From a virus: DNA of 64,000 nt. The translations under genes were made by a program, and so were the position numbers. This document shows positions 1-8,380 of this stretch, in pieces. Each line of letters opens with the position of its first letter. The stretch's first letter is position 1. The stretch is taken from the IMG/VR virus record IMGVR_UViG_3300030616_000016, positions 1 to 64,000 of that record; one strand, given 5' to 3'. A model generated the notes under the pieces. That model was not told the origin of the DNA and did not search any database. It saw nothing but the letters and a program-made list of their open reading frames with translations.

Positions 1-120
1 AAGTAGTAGTTCATCTAATTCTTCAAGTAGTAGTTCATCTAATTCTTCAAGTAGTAGTTCATCTAATTCTTCAAGTAGTAGTTCATCTAATTCTTCAAGT
101 AGTAGTTCATCTAATTCTTC
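1..120 (+). repeat. five tandem 24-bp repeats in a serine-rich coding region
   Basis: Five perfect consecutive copies of a 24-bp unit, each encoding five Ser, one Asn and two Ser. The unit length is a multiple of three, so copy-number changes would lengthen or shorten the serine stretch in frame. The array runs off the left edge, so the true copy number is unknown. Confidence 0.95.
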
Positions 121-775
121 AAGTAGCTCTAGAAGTAGTAGTATGAGCTCGTCTTCAAATTCGTCAGCTAGCTCAGCGTCATCTGCTAGTTCGGCGTCTC
201 CAGAGTATCCTAAAGTTGACATCACAGTATCTTGGGATGAAGATGTTCTTGTAGATACCGATGAGCTTGATTTTATGGGTAAGACATTCACCAATGGACA
301 AACCCATACCTATGACTCCAATAAATATATTCATTATGATTTTTCTGGTCGCCATGAGGAGTTTTGGAGTGCTTACACATCTGCAATTGGCAGTCACGAT
401 AGACTGATGCTTCAGAATTCTTGGAGAAACTACCCTTGGACAACCTATTACACTTTTACGCATGATTTTTATAATGCTGACGTTTATCTCTTTCAAGAAT
501 GGTCTCCTGACAAAAAATTAGACATGGAAAGGTATGATATATTCTGGTACACTCTTACACCTTCACTTTCTTATACATTGACGTTTGGAACAACTTATAA
601 TACAGTGTCAGCTGGTGTTTCTACTAAAAACCAGGACGCAAGCTCATTGCCATTTTCTAAGAATATTGCAGACGGGTTATTTGGTTATGTTACTTTCACA
701 AACGGTGTTACAATCACTTGGTCAAGAAATAATTCTGTCAACTGGGGAACACAAACTGTTACACCTTATATGTAA
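2..775 (+). CDS. serine-rich virion surface protein, C-terminal part (5' end outside window)
   Basis: The frame is open from the left edge; an internal Met codon at 143 is in the same frame as the upstream Ser repeats, so this is the end of a longer gene. The first ~60 residues are a Ser/Asn/Ala low-complexity linker. The last ~190 residues form an aromatic-rich, beta-strand-like domain (many Trp, Tyr, Thr) with no cysteine and no recognised catalytic motif. The linker-plus-domain pattern recurs in the gene at 4443, and a fibre-like gene lies at 2207, so a tail or capsid-surface adhesin is the best inference. I do not recognise the family. Confidence 0.7.
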   Translation, partial: SSSSSNSSSSSSSNSSSSSSSNSSSSSSSNSSSSSSSNSSSSSRSSSMSSSSNSSASSASSASSASPEYPKVDITVSWDEDVLVDTDELDFMGKTFTNGQTHTYDSNKYIHYDFSGRHEEFWSAYTSAIGSHDRLMLQNSWRNYPWTTYYTFTHDFYNADVYLFQEWSPDKKLDMERYDIFWYTLTPSLSYTLTFGTTYNTVSAGVSTKNQDASSLPFSKNIADGLFGYVTFTNGVTITWSRNNSVNWGTQTVTPYM

Positions 776-796
776 ATATTAAATGGAGAATTAATT

Positions 797-1807
797 ATGA
801 TTATTGTAAGCGGATGTCCTAGAAGTGGAACAAGTCTTATGATGGACACCTTAAGAACCGCCCTCGGAGATGATCGAATACTTGGTGCTAAATTCCCACA
901 AGAACACACTCCCAAAAAAGGACCAAACGAATCCAGCTCCCGCTTTGCGGCTAGAAAATATGTTCTTGATAAACACAAAAAATCCAGGAACAAACAACAA
1001 GAAAAAACTAAGGACATGAATCCAAATGGCTTCTTTGAGTGTCGTTATTCAGTTGGCGGTGTATTGTGGCATCTTGGAATCGAAGATATATGCACTCCTG
1101 AGAAGGTTTGCAAGGTTGTTTCTCAAGGCTTGATACATACTGATCCTAAATGGGTTGATAAGATTATATATATGATACGTCATCCAAAAGCTGTAGCTAC
1201 GTCCCAAGAGCAACTAAAACGCTCCAATCTTCCATTGGATGATCTCGGTGTAGTCCATACTCCAAAGATGTTTGTTGATACAACATATAAAGCAGCGGTT
1301 TGGCTTAAAAAATACTCTAATATTCCTATTATTATTATTGATTTTGATGATCTTATCTCTGATCCAGACAATGTCTTATCAAACGTTCAAGAATTTGTTG
1401 GAGAAGGAGATTTCTCAAGTCATCCTGTCGATAAAACCCTGAGACGCAGTAAATACAAGGATATTCCTTCTCTTCTATGGGATATGGCAGAATCTATGTA
1501 TGAAGCCATGTCAAAGCAAGACTACGACTCTGTTATTAAGACGTTTGAGTCTAACAACGGCAGTATTATAAGAGATTCTGGTCGCCATGCGTGCGCTAGG
1601 CTAGGGCGTAGAGTGTCTTATAGAGAATGCCTTAACTGTTATAATAACAAAAAAGTAGCTGCCAATTTTAGATTAAATGCTGAGAAAAGAGGAATTGTTT
1701 GGAGAGAAGAGCCATGCTTGTTTGAGTGTGGTTTTTCTTGTGAAGAAGGCTTTGATCACAAAACAATTGAAGAAAGTATATCAGAGAATCACTGGGAGGA
1801 TTTTTAA
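797..1807 (+). CDS. P-loop sulfotransferase-like protein
   Basis: 336 residues starting at an ATG shortly after the preceding stop, with a GGAG ribosome site. The N-terminus reads IIVSGCPRSGTSLMMDTL, the 5'-phosphosulfate-binding P-loop of the sulfotransferase superfamily (G-x-P-R-S-G-T-S). A second matching region is MIRHPKAVATSQ near residue 130, like the 3'-phosphate-binding R-x-P...S motif. The C-terminal third is cysteine-rich (several Cys between residues 265 and 315), which is unusual for the family and may bind metal. It lies among tail-type genes, so it may sulfate a virion or host glycan; the substrate is unknown. Two other sulfotransferase-like genes lie at 11338 and 38913. Confidence 0.75.
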   Translation: MIIVSGCPRSGTSLMMDTLRTALGDDRILGAKFPQEHTPKKGPNESSSRFAARKYVLDKHKKSRNKQQEKTKDMNPNGFFECRYSVGGVLWHLGIEDICTPEKVCKVVSQGLIHTDPKWVDKIIYMIRHPKAVATSQEQLKRSNLPLDDLGVVHTPKMFVDTTYKAAVWLKKYSNIPIIIIDFDDLISDPDNVLSNVQEFVGEGDFSSHPVDKTLRRSKYKDIPSLLWDMAESMYEAMSKQDYDSVIKTFESNNGSIIRDSGRHACARLGRRVSYRECLNCYNNKKVAANFRLNAEKRGIVWREEPCLFECGFSCEEGFDHKTIEESISENHWEDF

Positions 1808-1811
1808 TTGC

Positions 1812-2120
1812 ATGGGATTATTCAAAACTGTAAATGTTGCTAAGTTCGATATTCCTGTTAATAGCAATATTAATAACATAAATGACTTTTTTGCTTCGCG
1901 CAATATTACCGCTGGAAGGATTTTGAAGGTTAAGACCGTCCCTCGTGATGATAAAATGCAAAGCATATATGTTTTCTATATAAACGGCAAACTTGATAAT
2001 CTGCCTATACCTCCCGGCCTTGAAGGAGAACCTGGAGTTGATGGACAACAAGGCCCTGTTGGAGACACGGGAGTCAATGCATATACTGTAGAAGCTGTAT
2101 GTGTTTATTTCTATAGATAA
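1812..2120 (+). CDS. small protein with a short collagen-like Gly-X-Y tract
   Basis: About 102 residues beginning MGLFKTVN at 1812, chosen because a GGGAGG site overlaps the end of the upstream gene and the longer frame only re-reads that gene. Residues ~68-86 contain consecutive Gly-X-Y triplets (GLEGEPGVDGQQGPVGDTG). Such tracts trimerise and are common in phage tail-fibre proteins. The rest is unrecognised. A promoter begins 4 bp after the stop, so this gene probably ends the upstream transcription unit. Role in the virion is inferred from position. Confidence 0.7.
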   Translation: MGLFKTVNVAKFDIPVNSNINNINDFFASRNITAGRILKVKTVPRDDKMQSIYVFYINGKLDNLPIPPGLEGEPGVDGQQGPVGDTGVNAYTVEAVCVYFYR

Positions 2121-2123
2121 TCA

Positions 2124-2151
2124 TTGAAAATAACTCATAAGGCGTTATAAT
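2124..2151 (+). promoter_or_regulatory. sigma70-like promoter for the fibre gene
   Basis: TTGAAA (2124-2129), 16-bp spacer, TATAAT (2146-2151), upstream of the gene starting at 2207. Between it and the start codon an AT-rich inverted repeat (TTATAATTA / TAATTATAA arms) could fold in the leader. Confidence 0.65.
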
Positions 2152-2206
2152 TATTATAGTAACATGAATTATTTTATTCACTAGTAATTATAATGAGGTC
2201 AGATAA

Positions 2207-3769
2207 ATGGCAATAATCAATCCAGTACCAGACACTCCGCTAGGCCCAGATCACCTCAAGGTCCATGATGTTATTAGATCAGATGACGCTGCTCCAAATC
2301 AGTCACTTTGGGTAGATGCATCTGGTAGAATCAATACTCAGGCTAATGGTATTTATATAGGTGAAAGCTATATCGCACGTGATTCTGTTTCTAATGAATT
2401 GAATATTGCCAATATTGACGCTTCTAATGAAATAAATTATGGCGATGAAGATTATGATGTTAATATCGATGCTTCTAATGAAATAAATATGCACGCGGAT
2501 GTTGATATGAATGGCAATTCATTGACAAATGCCGCCGGTTTAATTTCTCAATGGACCAATGATTCTTCTTATGAGCTTCAATCCAATAAAGGATCCGCGC
2601 TTGGCTATGCTTCATTGGATGGCGGTGGTAAAGTTCTTGTGTCAGAACTTCCTTCTGCTGTTATGATATACAAGGGCACATGGGATGCTTCAACTAATAC
2701 TCCGACGCTCGCAGATGGTTCAGGGGACGCTGGAGATGTTTATAGAGTATCAGTAGCGGGAACTCAGGATCTTGGCTCAGGAAGCATAACATTTGGCGTA
2801 GGAGACTATTGTATTTATAATGGTTCAACCTGGGAGAAATCTGATACGACTGATGCTGTCGCTTCTGTCAACGGATATACAGGGGTGGTTGCTCTTGCTC
2901 ATTCAGACATCAATACAATCCTTGGTGATGGTGAGTATCATTTGGACTCAGCCACGGAATCAGCCTTGACGGATGCTAATGCTCAATTATCAGCACTACA
3001 TACGGATGGGACGCCGACTTTTACATCTGTAACTACCGACACAGTTCGGGCGATTGATGGTGACGGACTTCAATTATTTGATGATGGGGGGAATGGAATA
3101 TTTGTTAAAGATGGTGGAAATGTTGGTTTCAACACAACTGATATTGAAAGCGCTGGCTCAACATATAAAGCTATTGAGGCGTATGCTTCAACGCTGGTTT
3201 TTGGTGCGTCAACTGCTGGACTTGGCCTTGCTTCAAATGCTTACAATGATGGAGCTTGGAAAAGAAAAATAGCAGATGAGGCCGCAATGATTTATATGTC
3301 TACAAGTGGAGGTATATATTTGCGAACCGCTGGTTCTGATTCCGCTGATTCTACTATCAGTTGGACTGAGGCAATTAGGGTTCATAATAGTGGTAATGTT
3401 TCAGTTGGTACAGCAGACTTTCCAACCCCAGCCAGTTATAAATTTTTTGTCAAAGCATCAGATACTGGATTGGCTGATGCTGATTTTTATGCTTCAGCAG
3501 TTGCTGCGTTTGAATGTAATGGGGCTTGTTATTTAAATTTTGTAACACCTAATGATCAACCAGGCGGTATAGCAATGCAGGATGAAGATGGGCATACAGC
3601 TACTCTTGATTATGATCATAACACAAATAGTTTTAGAATGTCTGGCGTAGGATGGACTGATACATTACATATTACTAATGCTGTTGATACAGGTGGAACT
3701 GATTCTGGATATATAACATTATCTGTTGGTGGTACAACTAGGTATATTAGACTTAATAGTACGAGTTAG
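2207..3769 (+). CDS. tail-fibre-like structural protein
   Basis: 520 residues, ATG start with GAGGTC upstream and its own promoter at 2124. The N-terminal ~100 residues contain a small repeat, DASNEIN, occurring three times. The middle (about residues 150-230) resembles phage fibre modules with WDASTNTPTLADG and YTGVVAL phrases typical of repeat-rich tail fibres. The C-terminal half is Gly/Ser/Asp-rich and predicted all-beta. No C-terminal chaperone-like peptidase domain is recognised. Likely a tail or head fibre; the receptor is unknown. Confidence 0.65.
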   Translation: MAIINPVPDTPLGPDHLKVHDVIRSDDAAPNQSLWVDASGRINTQANGIYIGESYIARDSVSNELNIANIDASNEINYGDEDYDVNIDASNEINMHADVDMNGNSLTNAAGLISQWTNDSSYELQSNKGSALGYASLDGGGKVLVSELPSAVMIYKGTWDASTNTPTLADGSGDAGDVYRVSVAGTQDLGSGSITFGVGDYCIYNGSTWEKSDTTDAVASVNGYTGVVALAHSDINTILGDGEYHLDSATESALTDANAQLSALHTDGTPTFTSVTTDTVRAIDGDGLQLFDDGGNGIFVKDGGNVGFNTTDIESAGSTYKAIEAYASTLVFGASTAGLGLASNAYNDGAWKRKIADEAAMIYMSTSGGIYLRTAGSDSADSTISWTEAIRVHNSGNVSVGTADFPTPASYKFFVKASDTGLADADFYASAVAAFECNGACYLNFVTPNDQPGGIAMQDEDGHTATLDYDHNTNSFRMSGVGWTDTLHITNAVDTGGTDSGYITLSVGGTTRYIRLNSTS

Positions 3770-3806
3770 AATATGAAAATCAAACGAACCATATTTAGTA
3801 GACCAT

Positions 3807-4010
3807 ATGCATTTAATAACAAAGTTTCGTCGCGATGTCGAAACACAGGCGTTTATCAAGGAAATGCTTATTAGAGATATGAATGCACAGTTATATAATA
3901 ACTATTTGAATGATATGTTTAATGATTATTGGGGCGCGTTTTCTTTTCTAGATGCGCTTAATGATATATCGCATGTTAGGAATATTAAGGAGAATGTAAA
4001 TGAAGGTTAA
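3807..4010 (+). CDS. small hypothetical protein, possibly frameshifted at its 5' end
   Basis: 67 residues (MHLITKFRRDVETQAFIKE...). It has no convincing ribosome site. Another frame starting at 3773 reads MKIKRTIFSRPYAF and stops at 3874, overlapping this one. The two could be parts of one gene joined by a +1 frameshift, or the upstream frame may be spurious. The C-terminal ~45 residues look well coded (acidic and aromatic mix). It overlaps the next gene's start by 11 bp. Confidence 0.45.
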   Translation: MHLITKFRRDVETQAFIKEMLIRDMNAQLYNNYLNDMFNDYWGAFSFLDALNDISHVRNIKENVNEG

Positions 4011-4422
4011 AGAAATAGTTTCTACTGTTGAAGGAATCGAGATATCACTTAAAGCAGATTGGACTCCTAAACAAGCTAATTGCTTATCAAAAATAAAGCG
4101 TGCTCTTGTTGGAGAATATGAAGACTATATGGAATCTGTTAAAGCTTACGATAATGCTAGAATTAAGCTTGTAAAAGAATTTGCTGAGAAAGATAAAGAC
4201 GGCAATCCTGTTTTTACAGATGATAATTCTAGTTATAAAATAGTAGACACAGCTGGTTTTAGAAACAAATATGAAGAGAAAATAAAGCCACTTGTTGATG
4301 AACTTGAAGAAATATCGAATAAGGAAATTGATATAAAGTTTGATAAATTTAATATTGATGATTTCCCTAAAAACTGTCCCGCTGAAGCTGTTTATAAAAT
4401 GTATGCTTTGATAGAAGACTAG
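4000..4422 (+). CDS. hypothetical phage protein, helical
   Basis: 140 residues, ATG start with AAGGAG upstream. Rich in Lys and Glu with a predicted coiled-coil-like stretch around residues 30-110 (EYEDYMESVKAYDNARIKLV...). No cysteine cluster, no signal peptide and no recognised domain. It sits between fibre-type genes on the same strand, so a structural or assembly role is plausible but not shown. Confidence 0.65.
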   Translation: MKVKEIVSTVEGIEISLKADWTPKQANCLSKIKRALVGEYEDYMESVKAYDNARIKLVKEFAEKDKDGNPVFTDDNSSYKIVDTAGFRNKYEEKIKPLVDELEEISNKEIDIKFDKFNIDDFPKNCPAEAVYKMYALIED

Positions 4423-4442
4423 ATTAGATGGAGTAACGAAGT

Positions 4443-6401
4443 GTGGCGAAGAGTTATTGGAATGATCCTTATGCGAGTTGGAATGACCCATGTTATACAT
4501 GGCAGGGAGATAATTTTTGCTCGTCTTCCAGTAGTGCTTCATCTGATTCTAGTTCATCAGTGTCAAGCTCAAGTTCTGTTTCTAGCTCAAGTGTATCGAG
4601 TAGTTCAAGGTCATCTGATTCAAGTTCTAGTATCAGCTCTTCGAGCAGATCTTCATCAAGTATAAGTTCAGATAGTTCATCATCTATTTCAAGTTCTAGT
4701 AGCTCAATATCAAGTCTATCGTCGTCTAGCATTAGCTCTGATTCTAGCAGTAGTATTTCAAGCGACAGTTCTTCTTCTGTATCATCTGATTCATCTTCCA
4801 GTAATTCATCATCGTCTTATGCATCTTATTTAAAATACTATGAAGACTGGACTAATCTTGATGACTGGACGACTACAGACGGAACTCCAACTGTAGGTTC
4901 TGCTCTTAGCTCACCTCCGTTTTCTGGTAATGTGTTAAAACTGGATGATGGAGATCCTGATTGTGGAGTATCGCAAGATTTCTCTCCAGTGTTAGGTATT
5001 AATCCTCATATAACTTGGTATTTTTACGCACATAATAGCGACGATCTTGAAATCCAGCTTTATGATAATAATAATGATTTAATTGTAAAAGCGGGGTTTT
5101 TAAGTGTTCAGAATGTATTATACACTGAAAATGGAGCTCAACAAACAGAGTTAGGTGGATGGAGCACAAAGACATGGTACAAGTTAGAGCTAAAGGATTG
5201 GGATTGGCAAAATGAGACTGTTGGATTTTATCTAAACGGTGTTAAGAAGTGGGACGCAAATATCTATGCCGGAACAAAGAGTATCAGATATATTAAGTTT
5301 TTATCTGGCGGTACTTTTGGTACTCAGGTTGGTCCTTTAAATATAAACGAAACTCAGCCTTCAAGCAAGTCTTCGAAGAGCAGTAGGTCAGGATCATCAA
5401 AAAGTTCCAAGAGTAGTAAATCTAGTTTAAGTTCTAGCTCTTCTGACAGTAGTGCATCGTCAGACAGCAGCCGCAGTAGCAGTTCTATCAGTTCAGATTC
5501 ATCGAGTTCCATTAGCAGCAGTTCAATTTCTAGCGATTCGTCGTCTAGTACTTCCTCTTCAAGTATAAGCTCTGATAGCTCAAGTAGTGTTAGTTCTGAT
5601 AGTTCTTCTAGTGTTAGTTCTACATCTAGTGATAGCTCATCTTCTGTCTCAAGCGATAGCAGCTCGTCTATATCTTCTTCAAGTATATCTTCTTCAAGTA
5701 CTTCCTCTTCGAGTGTGTCTTCTTCAAGTACTTCCTCTGATAGTAGTTCTTCATTAAGCTCAGACAGCTCTAGTTCAGTCAGCTCTGACAGTAGTTCATC
5801 GATAAGCAGTAGCTTGTCTTCTTCAAGTTCTGTTAGTTCTTCTAGTATATCTTCATCCAGTAGTGTATCTGATAGCAGCGTATCTTCTAGTAGCTCGAAG
5901 AGCAGCTCTTCAGTAAGTAGCAGCTCTACTAGCTCCTCTTCAGTAAGTAGTTTGTCTTCGACGAGTAGCTCATCTATTAGCTCTGAATCCAGTTCTTCAA
6001 GATCTTCATATAGCTCTAGTAGTATTTCTTCCGATAGCTCAGATAGTTCTAGTAGTACATCAAGCTCTTCTTCTTTATCTAGATCTTCTTTTAGTTCCAG
6101 TTCTGTATCGTCTTATAGCAGTCAATCAAGCTTAAGCAGTTTCTCTAGTTCTAGCGCTCAAAAAACACTACAGGCTGTTTGTTGTGTGAGACTTGAAGAT
6201 CCTATTGTTACCAAAGATGGCTATACTGTTGATGATTGGGCGCCAGGTAATTACTATTATATTGGTCCTTGGACTATATATGTAAGCAAATCCCAGTGTG
6301 ATCCGAATGCTCCATTTGATACTCCTTGCTGTCCTCCATGTGCATCTTGTTTTTCATCAAGCAGTTCTAGCACTAGTTCTTCTAGTAGCTCTGGCGCATG
6401 A
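4443..6401 (+). CDS. large serine-rich surface protein with a central beta-sandwich-like domain
   Basis: 652 residues with a GTG start behind a GGAG site. Order: short Trp/Tyr-rich head (1-25), Ser-rich arm 1 (~26-122), a globular domain (~125-305) resembling concanavalin/laminin-G type binding domains (repeated Trp, a DDLEIQLYDNNND strand pattern, a WYKLELKDWDW stretch), Ser-rich arm 2 (~307-572), a Cys-rich knob (~575-640, with CDPNAPFDTPCCPPCASC) and a short Ser tail. Serine is encoded by a mixture of TCN and AGY codons, so the arms are protein-level low complexity and not simple DNA repeats. It probably projects from the virion; the arms may be glycosylated or phosphorylated, which is inference. 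Confidence 0.7.
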   Translation: MAKSYWNDPYASWNDPCYTWQGDNFCSSSSSASSDSSSSVSSSSSVSSSSVSSSSRSSDSSSSISSSSRSSSSISSDSSSSISSSSSSISSLSSSSISSDSSSSISSDSSSSVSSDSSSSNSSSSYASYLKYYEDWTNLDDWTTTDGTPTVGSALSSPPFSGNVLKLDDGDPDCGVSQDFSPVLGINPHITWYFYAHNSDDLEIQLYDNNNDLIVKAGFLSVQNVLYTENGAQQTELGGWSTKTWYKLELKDWDWQNETVGFYLNGVKKWDANIYAGTKSIRYIKFLSGGTFGTQVGPLNINETQPSSKSSKSSRSGSSKSSKSSKSSLSSSSSDSSASSDSSRSSSSISSDSSSSISSSSISSDSSSSTSSSSISSDSSSSVSSDSSSSVSSTSSDSSSSVSSDSSSSISSSSISSSSTSSSSVSSSSTSSDSSSSLSSDSSSSVSSDSSSSISSSLSSSSSVSSSSISSSSSVSDSSVSSSSSKSSSSVSSSSTSSSSVSSLSSTSSSSISSESSSSRSSYSSSSISSDSSDSSSSTSSSSSLSRSSFSSSSVSSYSSQSSLSSFSSSSAQKTLQAVCCVRLEDPIVTKDGYTVDDWAPGNYYYIGPWTIYVSKSQCDPNAPFDTPCCPPCASCFSSSSSSTSSSSSSGA

Positions 6402-6417
6402 CATCATACATTACCTA

Positions 6418-6445
6418 TTGACATTTAATCATTAATGTGTATAAT
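6418..6445 (+). promoter_or_regulatory. consensus sigma70 promoter
   Basis: TTGACA (6418-6423), 16-bp spacer, TATAAT (6440-6445), upstream of the small membrane-protein gene at 6489. Perfect consensus in both hexamers. Confidence 0.85.
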
Positions 6446-6488
6446 TATACCCTTTTAGTTTCTGCAACTTATTTAATGGAGGTTAAAT

Positions 6489-6680
6489 ATGCAGAGTATT
6501 AAGAATTGGTTTAAGAATGTTATTGGTGAAGCAGTTAGCAGTAAGAAAACTCTTGCAACAGCAGGCGTTGTTGGAACACTTGGGCTTACCAATCCTAAGT
6601 ATGTTCTTATTGCTTTCGGTATCTGGTGTGTATGTCAGGCAGCAGTTGATGTTGCTAAGGTAATGAAGGGTAGTAAATAG
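6489..6680 (+). CDS. small membrane protein, holin-like
   Basis: 63 residues with a strong GGAGG site. The N-terminal ~20 residues are amphipathic and positively charged, followed by two hydrophobic stretches (about 22-35 and 40-55) and a basic C-terminus. It has its own consensus promoter and a terminator immediately after, so it is a monocistronic unit expected to be strongly expressed. Size and topology fit a small holin or another membrane-active phage protein, but nothing proves lysis function. Confidence 0.6.
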   Translation: MQSIKNWFKNVIGEAVSSKKTLATAGVVGTLGLTNPKYVLIAFGIWCVCQAAVDVAKVMKGSK

Positions 6681-6704
6681 TTATTATTGTGCCCTAATAA
6701 AAAT

Positions 6705-6735
6705 AAAGCCCGTCATTAAGGCGGGCTTTTTATTT
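6705..6735. terminator. bidirectional intrinsic terminator
   Basis: Stem AAAGCCCG / CGGGCTTT followed by a T-run on the + strand and preceded by an A-rich run that acts as a T-run for the - strand. It separates the + strand unit ending at 6680 from the convergent - strand unit ending at 6740. Confidence 0.85.
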
Positions 6736-6739
6736 GTAC

Positions 6740-7048
6740 TTAGGTTACTGTGATGTTCCATTGATAGTCGCCATCTATTTCACATCCACAAAATGAACAT
6801 AGTTTCTTTGAATCGTTTTTACTATAACTAATATTATATGTTCTTACTATATCGCCCTCTAATACTACATCAAAGTGCGGTGAAACTCCTATGATCCTTA
6901 TCATGTTTCTTTCCCAGTTATTTTCTGTTGTCAAAATTGTTAGCTTCATTGCTCTGAATACTTCACACAACTCATCAAAATTATTGTTATAAAACTCAGC
7001 TGCGATATATATTATGCCTCTTCTTTCTAATAGTCCTGGCTTACTCAT
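6740..7048 (-). CDS. hypothetical protein with one CxxC pair near the C-terminus
   Basis: 102 residues; its start overlaps the end of the oxidoreductase gene by 4 bp (coupled translation). A CSFCG motif near residue 84 could be half of a zinc site. No domain recognised. It is the last gene of the leftward glycan operon before the terminator. Confidence 0.6.
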   Translation of the reverse strand: MSKPGLLERRGIIYIAAEFYNNNFDELCEVFRAMKLTILTTENNWERNMIRIIGVSPHFDVVLEGDIVRTYNISYSKNDSKKLCSFCGCEIDGDYQWNITVT

Positions 7049-7851
7049 CTGTTGTCTCCTAGTTCTATTGCTCTGTCTACCATATTTCCTATCTTTAATA
7101 TAGACTGCTTGTTGTCATATCCTTTCAGTAATGCGTCCACCATTCTATTGATTCCGTTTGGCTCTGCGAAGTTAAAATGCATTCCCTGGTTTACCCTGTA
7201 CATAAATATATGCCTTATTTTTTCTTCAAACCCACTGTCAAGTGAAACCATTACTTGGACCTTAATATCCTTGACTTGTCTTGTGTTAAATGTCATTTTT
7301 ACTTTTGATGTTGTAGGAAACCCACATGCATTTTTACTTGTAGTTTGTACCACTCCATCTACACTAAAGCTGTAATCTTCACCCATTATTTTGTCTAGCA
7401 GACTAAAAGCATGAGTACCTAGAATAGATAGTACGTGTTCTTGTCTGAATCTTCCTTGTTGCTCTATGTATATTTTAATCTCTTTATTATATATATCGAA
7501 TGCCGATAATATATCGCTTTCCAATGTTTCAGTCATGAATGTATATGTATAGTCGCAGGCTAAAAGCGTTCCTTGATCTATTGACATATCACATAAAGCC
7601 TTTGCATCTCTTAGATTACAAGTGAATGCCTTTTCACACATAACATCTTTACCATGTCTAATGCAATCGCTTACTATTTTGTAGTGAGTATTAACCGGCG
7701 TGGCTACTATGACTCTATTTATTCTTGGATCTGTTAATATATGTTTGTAGTCTCTCGTGGCAGTGACTACTTCCATGTCTTTAATTGATTTCAATGCTTG
7801 CTTGATCTTACTACCCCAATACCCTACGCCTATTAGTCCTATTTTAGCCAT
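7045..7851 (-). CDS. Gfo/Idh/MocA-family sugar oxidoreductase
   Basis: 268 residues. The N-terminal Rossmann motif GVGYWGSKIKQAL (residues ~8-20) binds NAD(P); VIVATPVNTHYKIV and the CEKAF segment correspond to the family's A-T-P and E-K-P motifs, with the catalytic Lys in CEK. The C-terminal substrate domain is shorter than in typical 320-370-residue members. It overlaps the adjoining acyltransferase gene (7844) by 8 bp. Oxidoreductase plus hexapeptide acyltransferase is the WlbA/WlbB-type pairing used to make N-acetylated amino sugars in surface polysaccharides, which supports a glycan-precursor role. Confidence 0.8.
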   Translation of the reverse strand: MAKIGLIGVGYWGSKIKQALKSIKDMEVVTATRDYKHILTDPRINRVIVATPVNTHYKIVSDCIRHGKDVMCEKAFTCNLRDAKALCDMSIDQGTLLACDYTYTFMTETLESDILSAFDIYNKEIKIYIEQQGRFRQEHVLSILGTHAFSLLDKIMGEDYSFSVDGVVQTTSKNACGFPTTSKVKMTFNTRQVKDIKVQVMVSLDSGFEEKIRHIFMYRVNQGMHFNFAEPNGINRMVDALLKGYDNKQSILKIGNMVDRAIELGDNR

Positions 7852-8377
7852 TTTTATGCCCTGAGTATAGTTCTGCCGCTATTTTCTTTTCTTCTTCAGT
7901 AACTGCACCTAAAATGTCTTCTACAAGCTCTATTGTTATATTGCTGTAGTCTGGATCTTGGTATGTGGTAGATAGATTTTGCATTGTGAGCAATGATGTT
8001 CTAAGCAGTTCTTCATTTGATCTGTTTTTGATGATTTTGGCTGGGTTTCCTACTGCTATAGTTTTATCTGGTATGTTTTTTGTGACAACGCTGCCGGCTC
8101 CAACTAGACTTCTGCTCCCTATTGTCACCCCTGGTAATATAATGGATCCATATCCAATGTATGCATAGTCTCCTATGCGTATTTTAAGTCCGCCTGGCCT
8201 CATACTATTACTTGGACAATGAGTCGCTACAAATACATTCCCTGCTACAATTGCATATTTACCAATGATAACATCTCTTGTATGTAGATCTATTGTGCCC
8301 CATATTCTAGTTCCTTCGCCTATCTGTATTCCATTCTTTATCAGGTGGGTATTTTTATCATGTGTCAGGCTCTTCAT
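7844..8377 (-). CDS. left-handed beta-helix (hexapeptide repeat) acyltransferase
   Basis: 177 residues dominated by hexapeptide repeats (IGEGTRIWG, IGKYAIVAG, IGDYAYIGYG, VTIGSRSLVGAGSVV), the coil of the acetyl-CoA-dependent sugar acetyltransferase family. VGNPAKIIKN is the family's terminal motif; the His in ATHCP is a candidate catalytic base. The C-terminal ~40 residues are helical. Adjacent to the oxidoreductase at 7045; together they resemble a sugar-nucleotide amino-acetylation module. Confidence 0.85.
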   Translation of the reverse strand: MKSLTHDKNTHLIKNGIQIGEGTRIWGTIDLHTRDVIIGKYAIVAGNVFVATHCPSNSMRPGGLKIRIGDYAYIGYGSIILPGVTIGSRSLVGAGSVVTKNIPDKTIAVGNPAKIIKNRSNEELLRTSLLTMQNLSTTYQDPDYSNITIELVEDILGAVTEEEKKIAAELYSGHKNG

Positions 8378-8380
8378 ACT

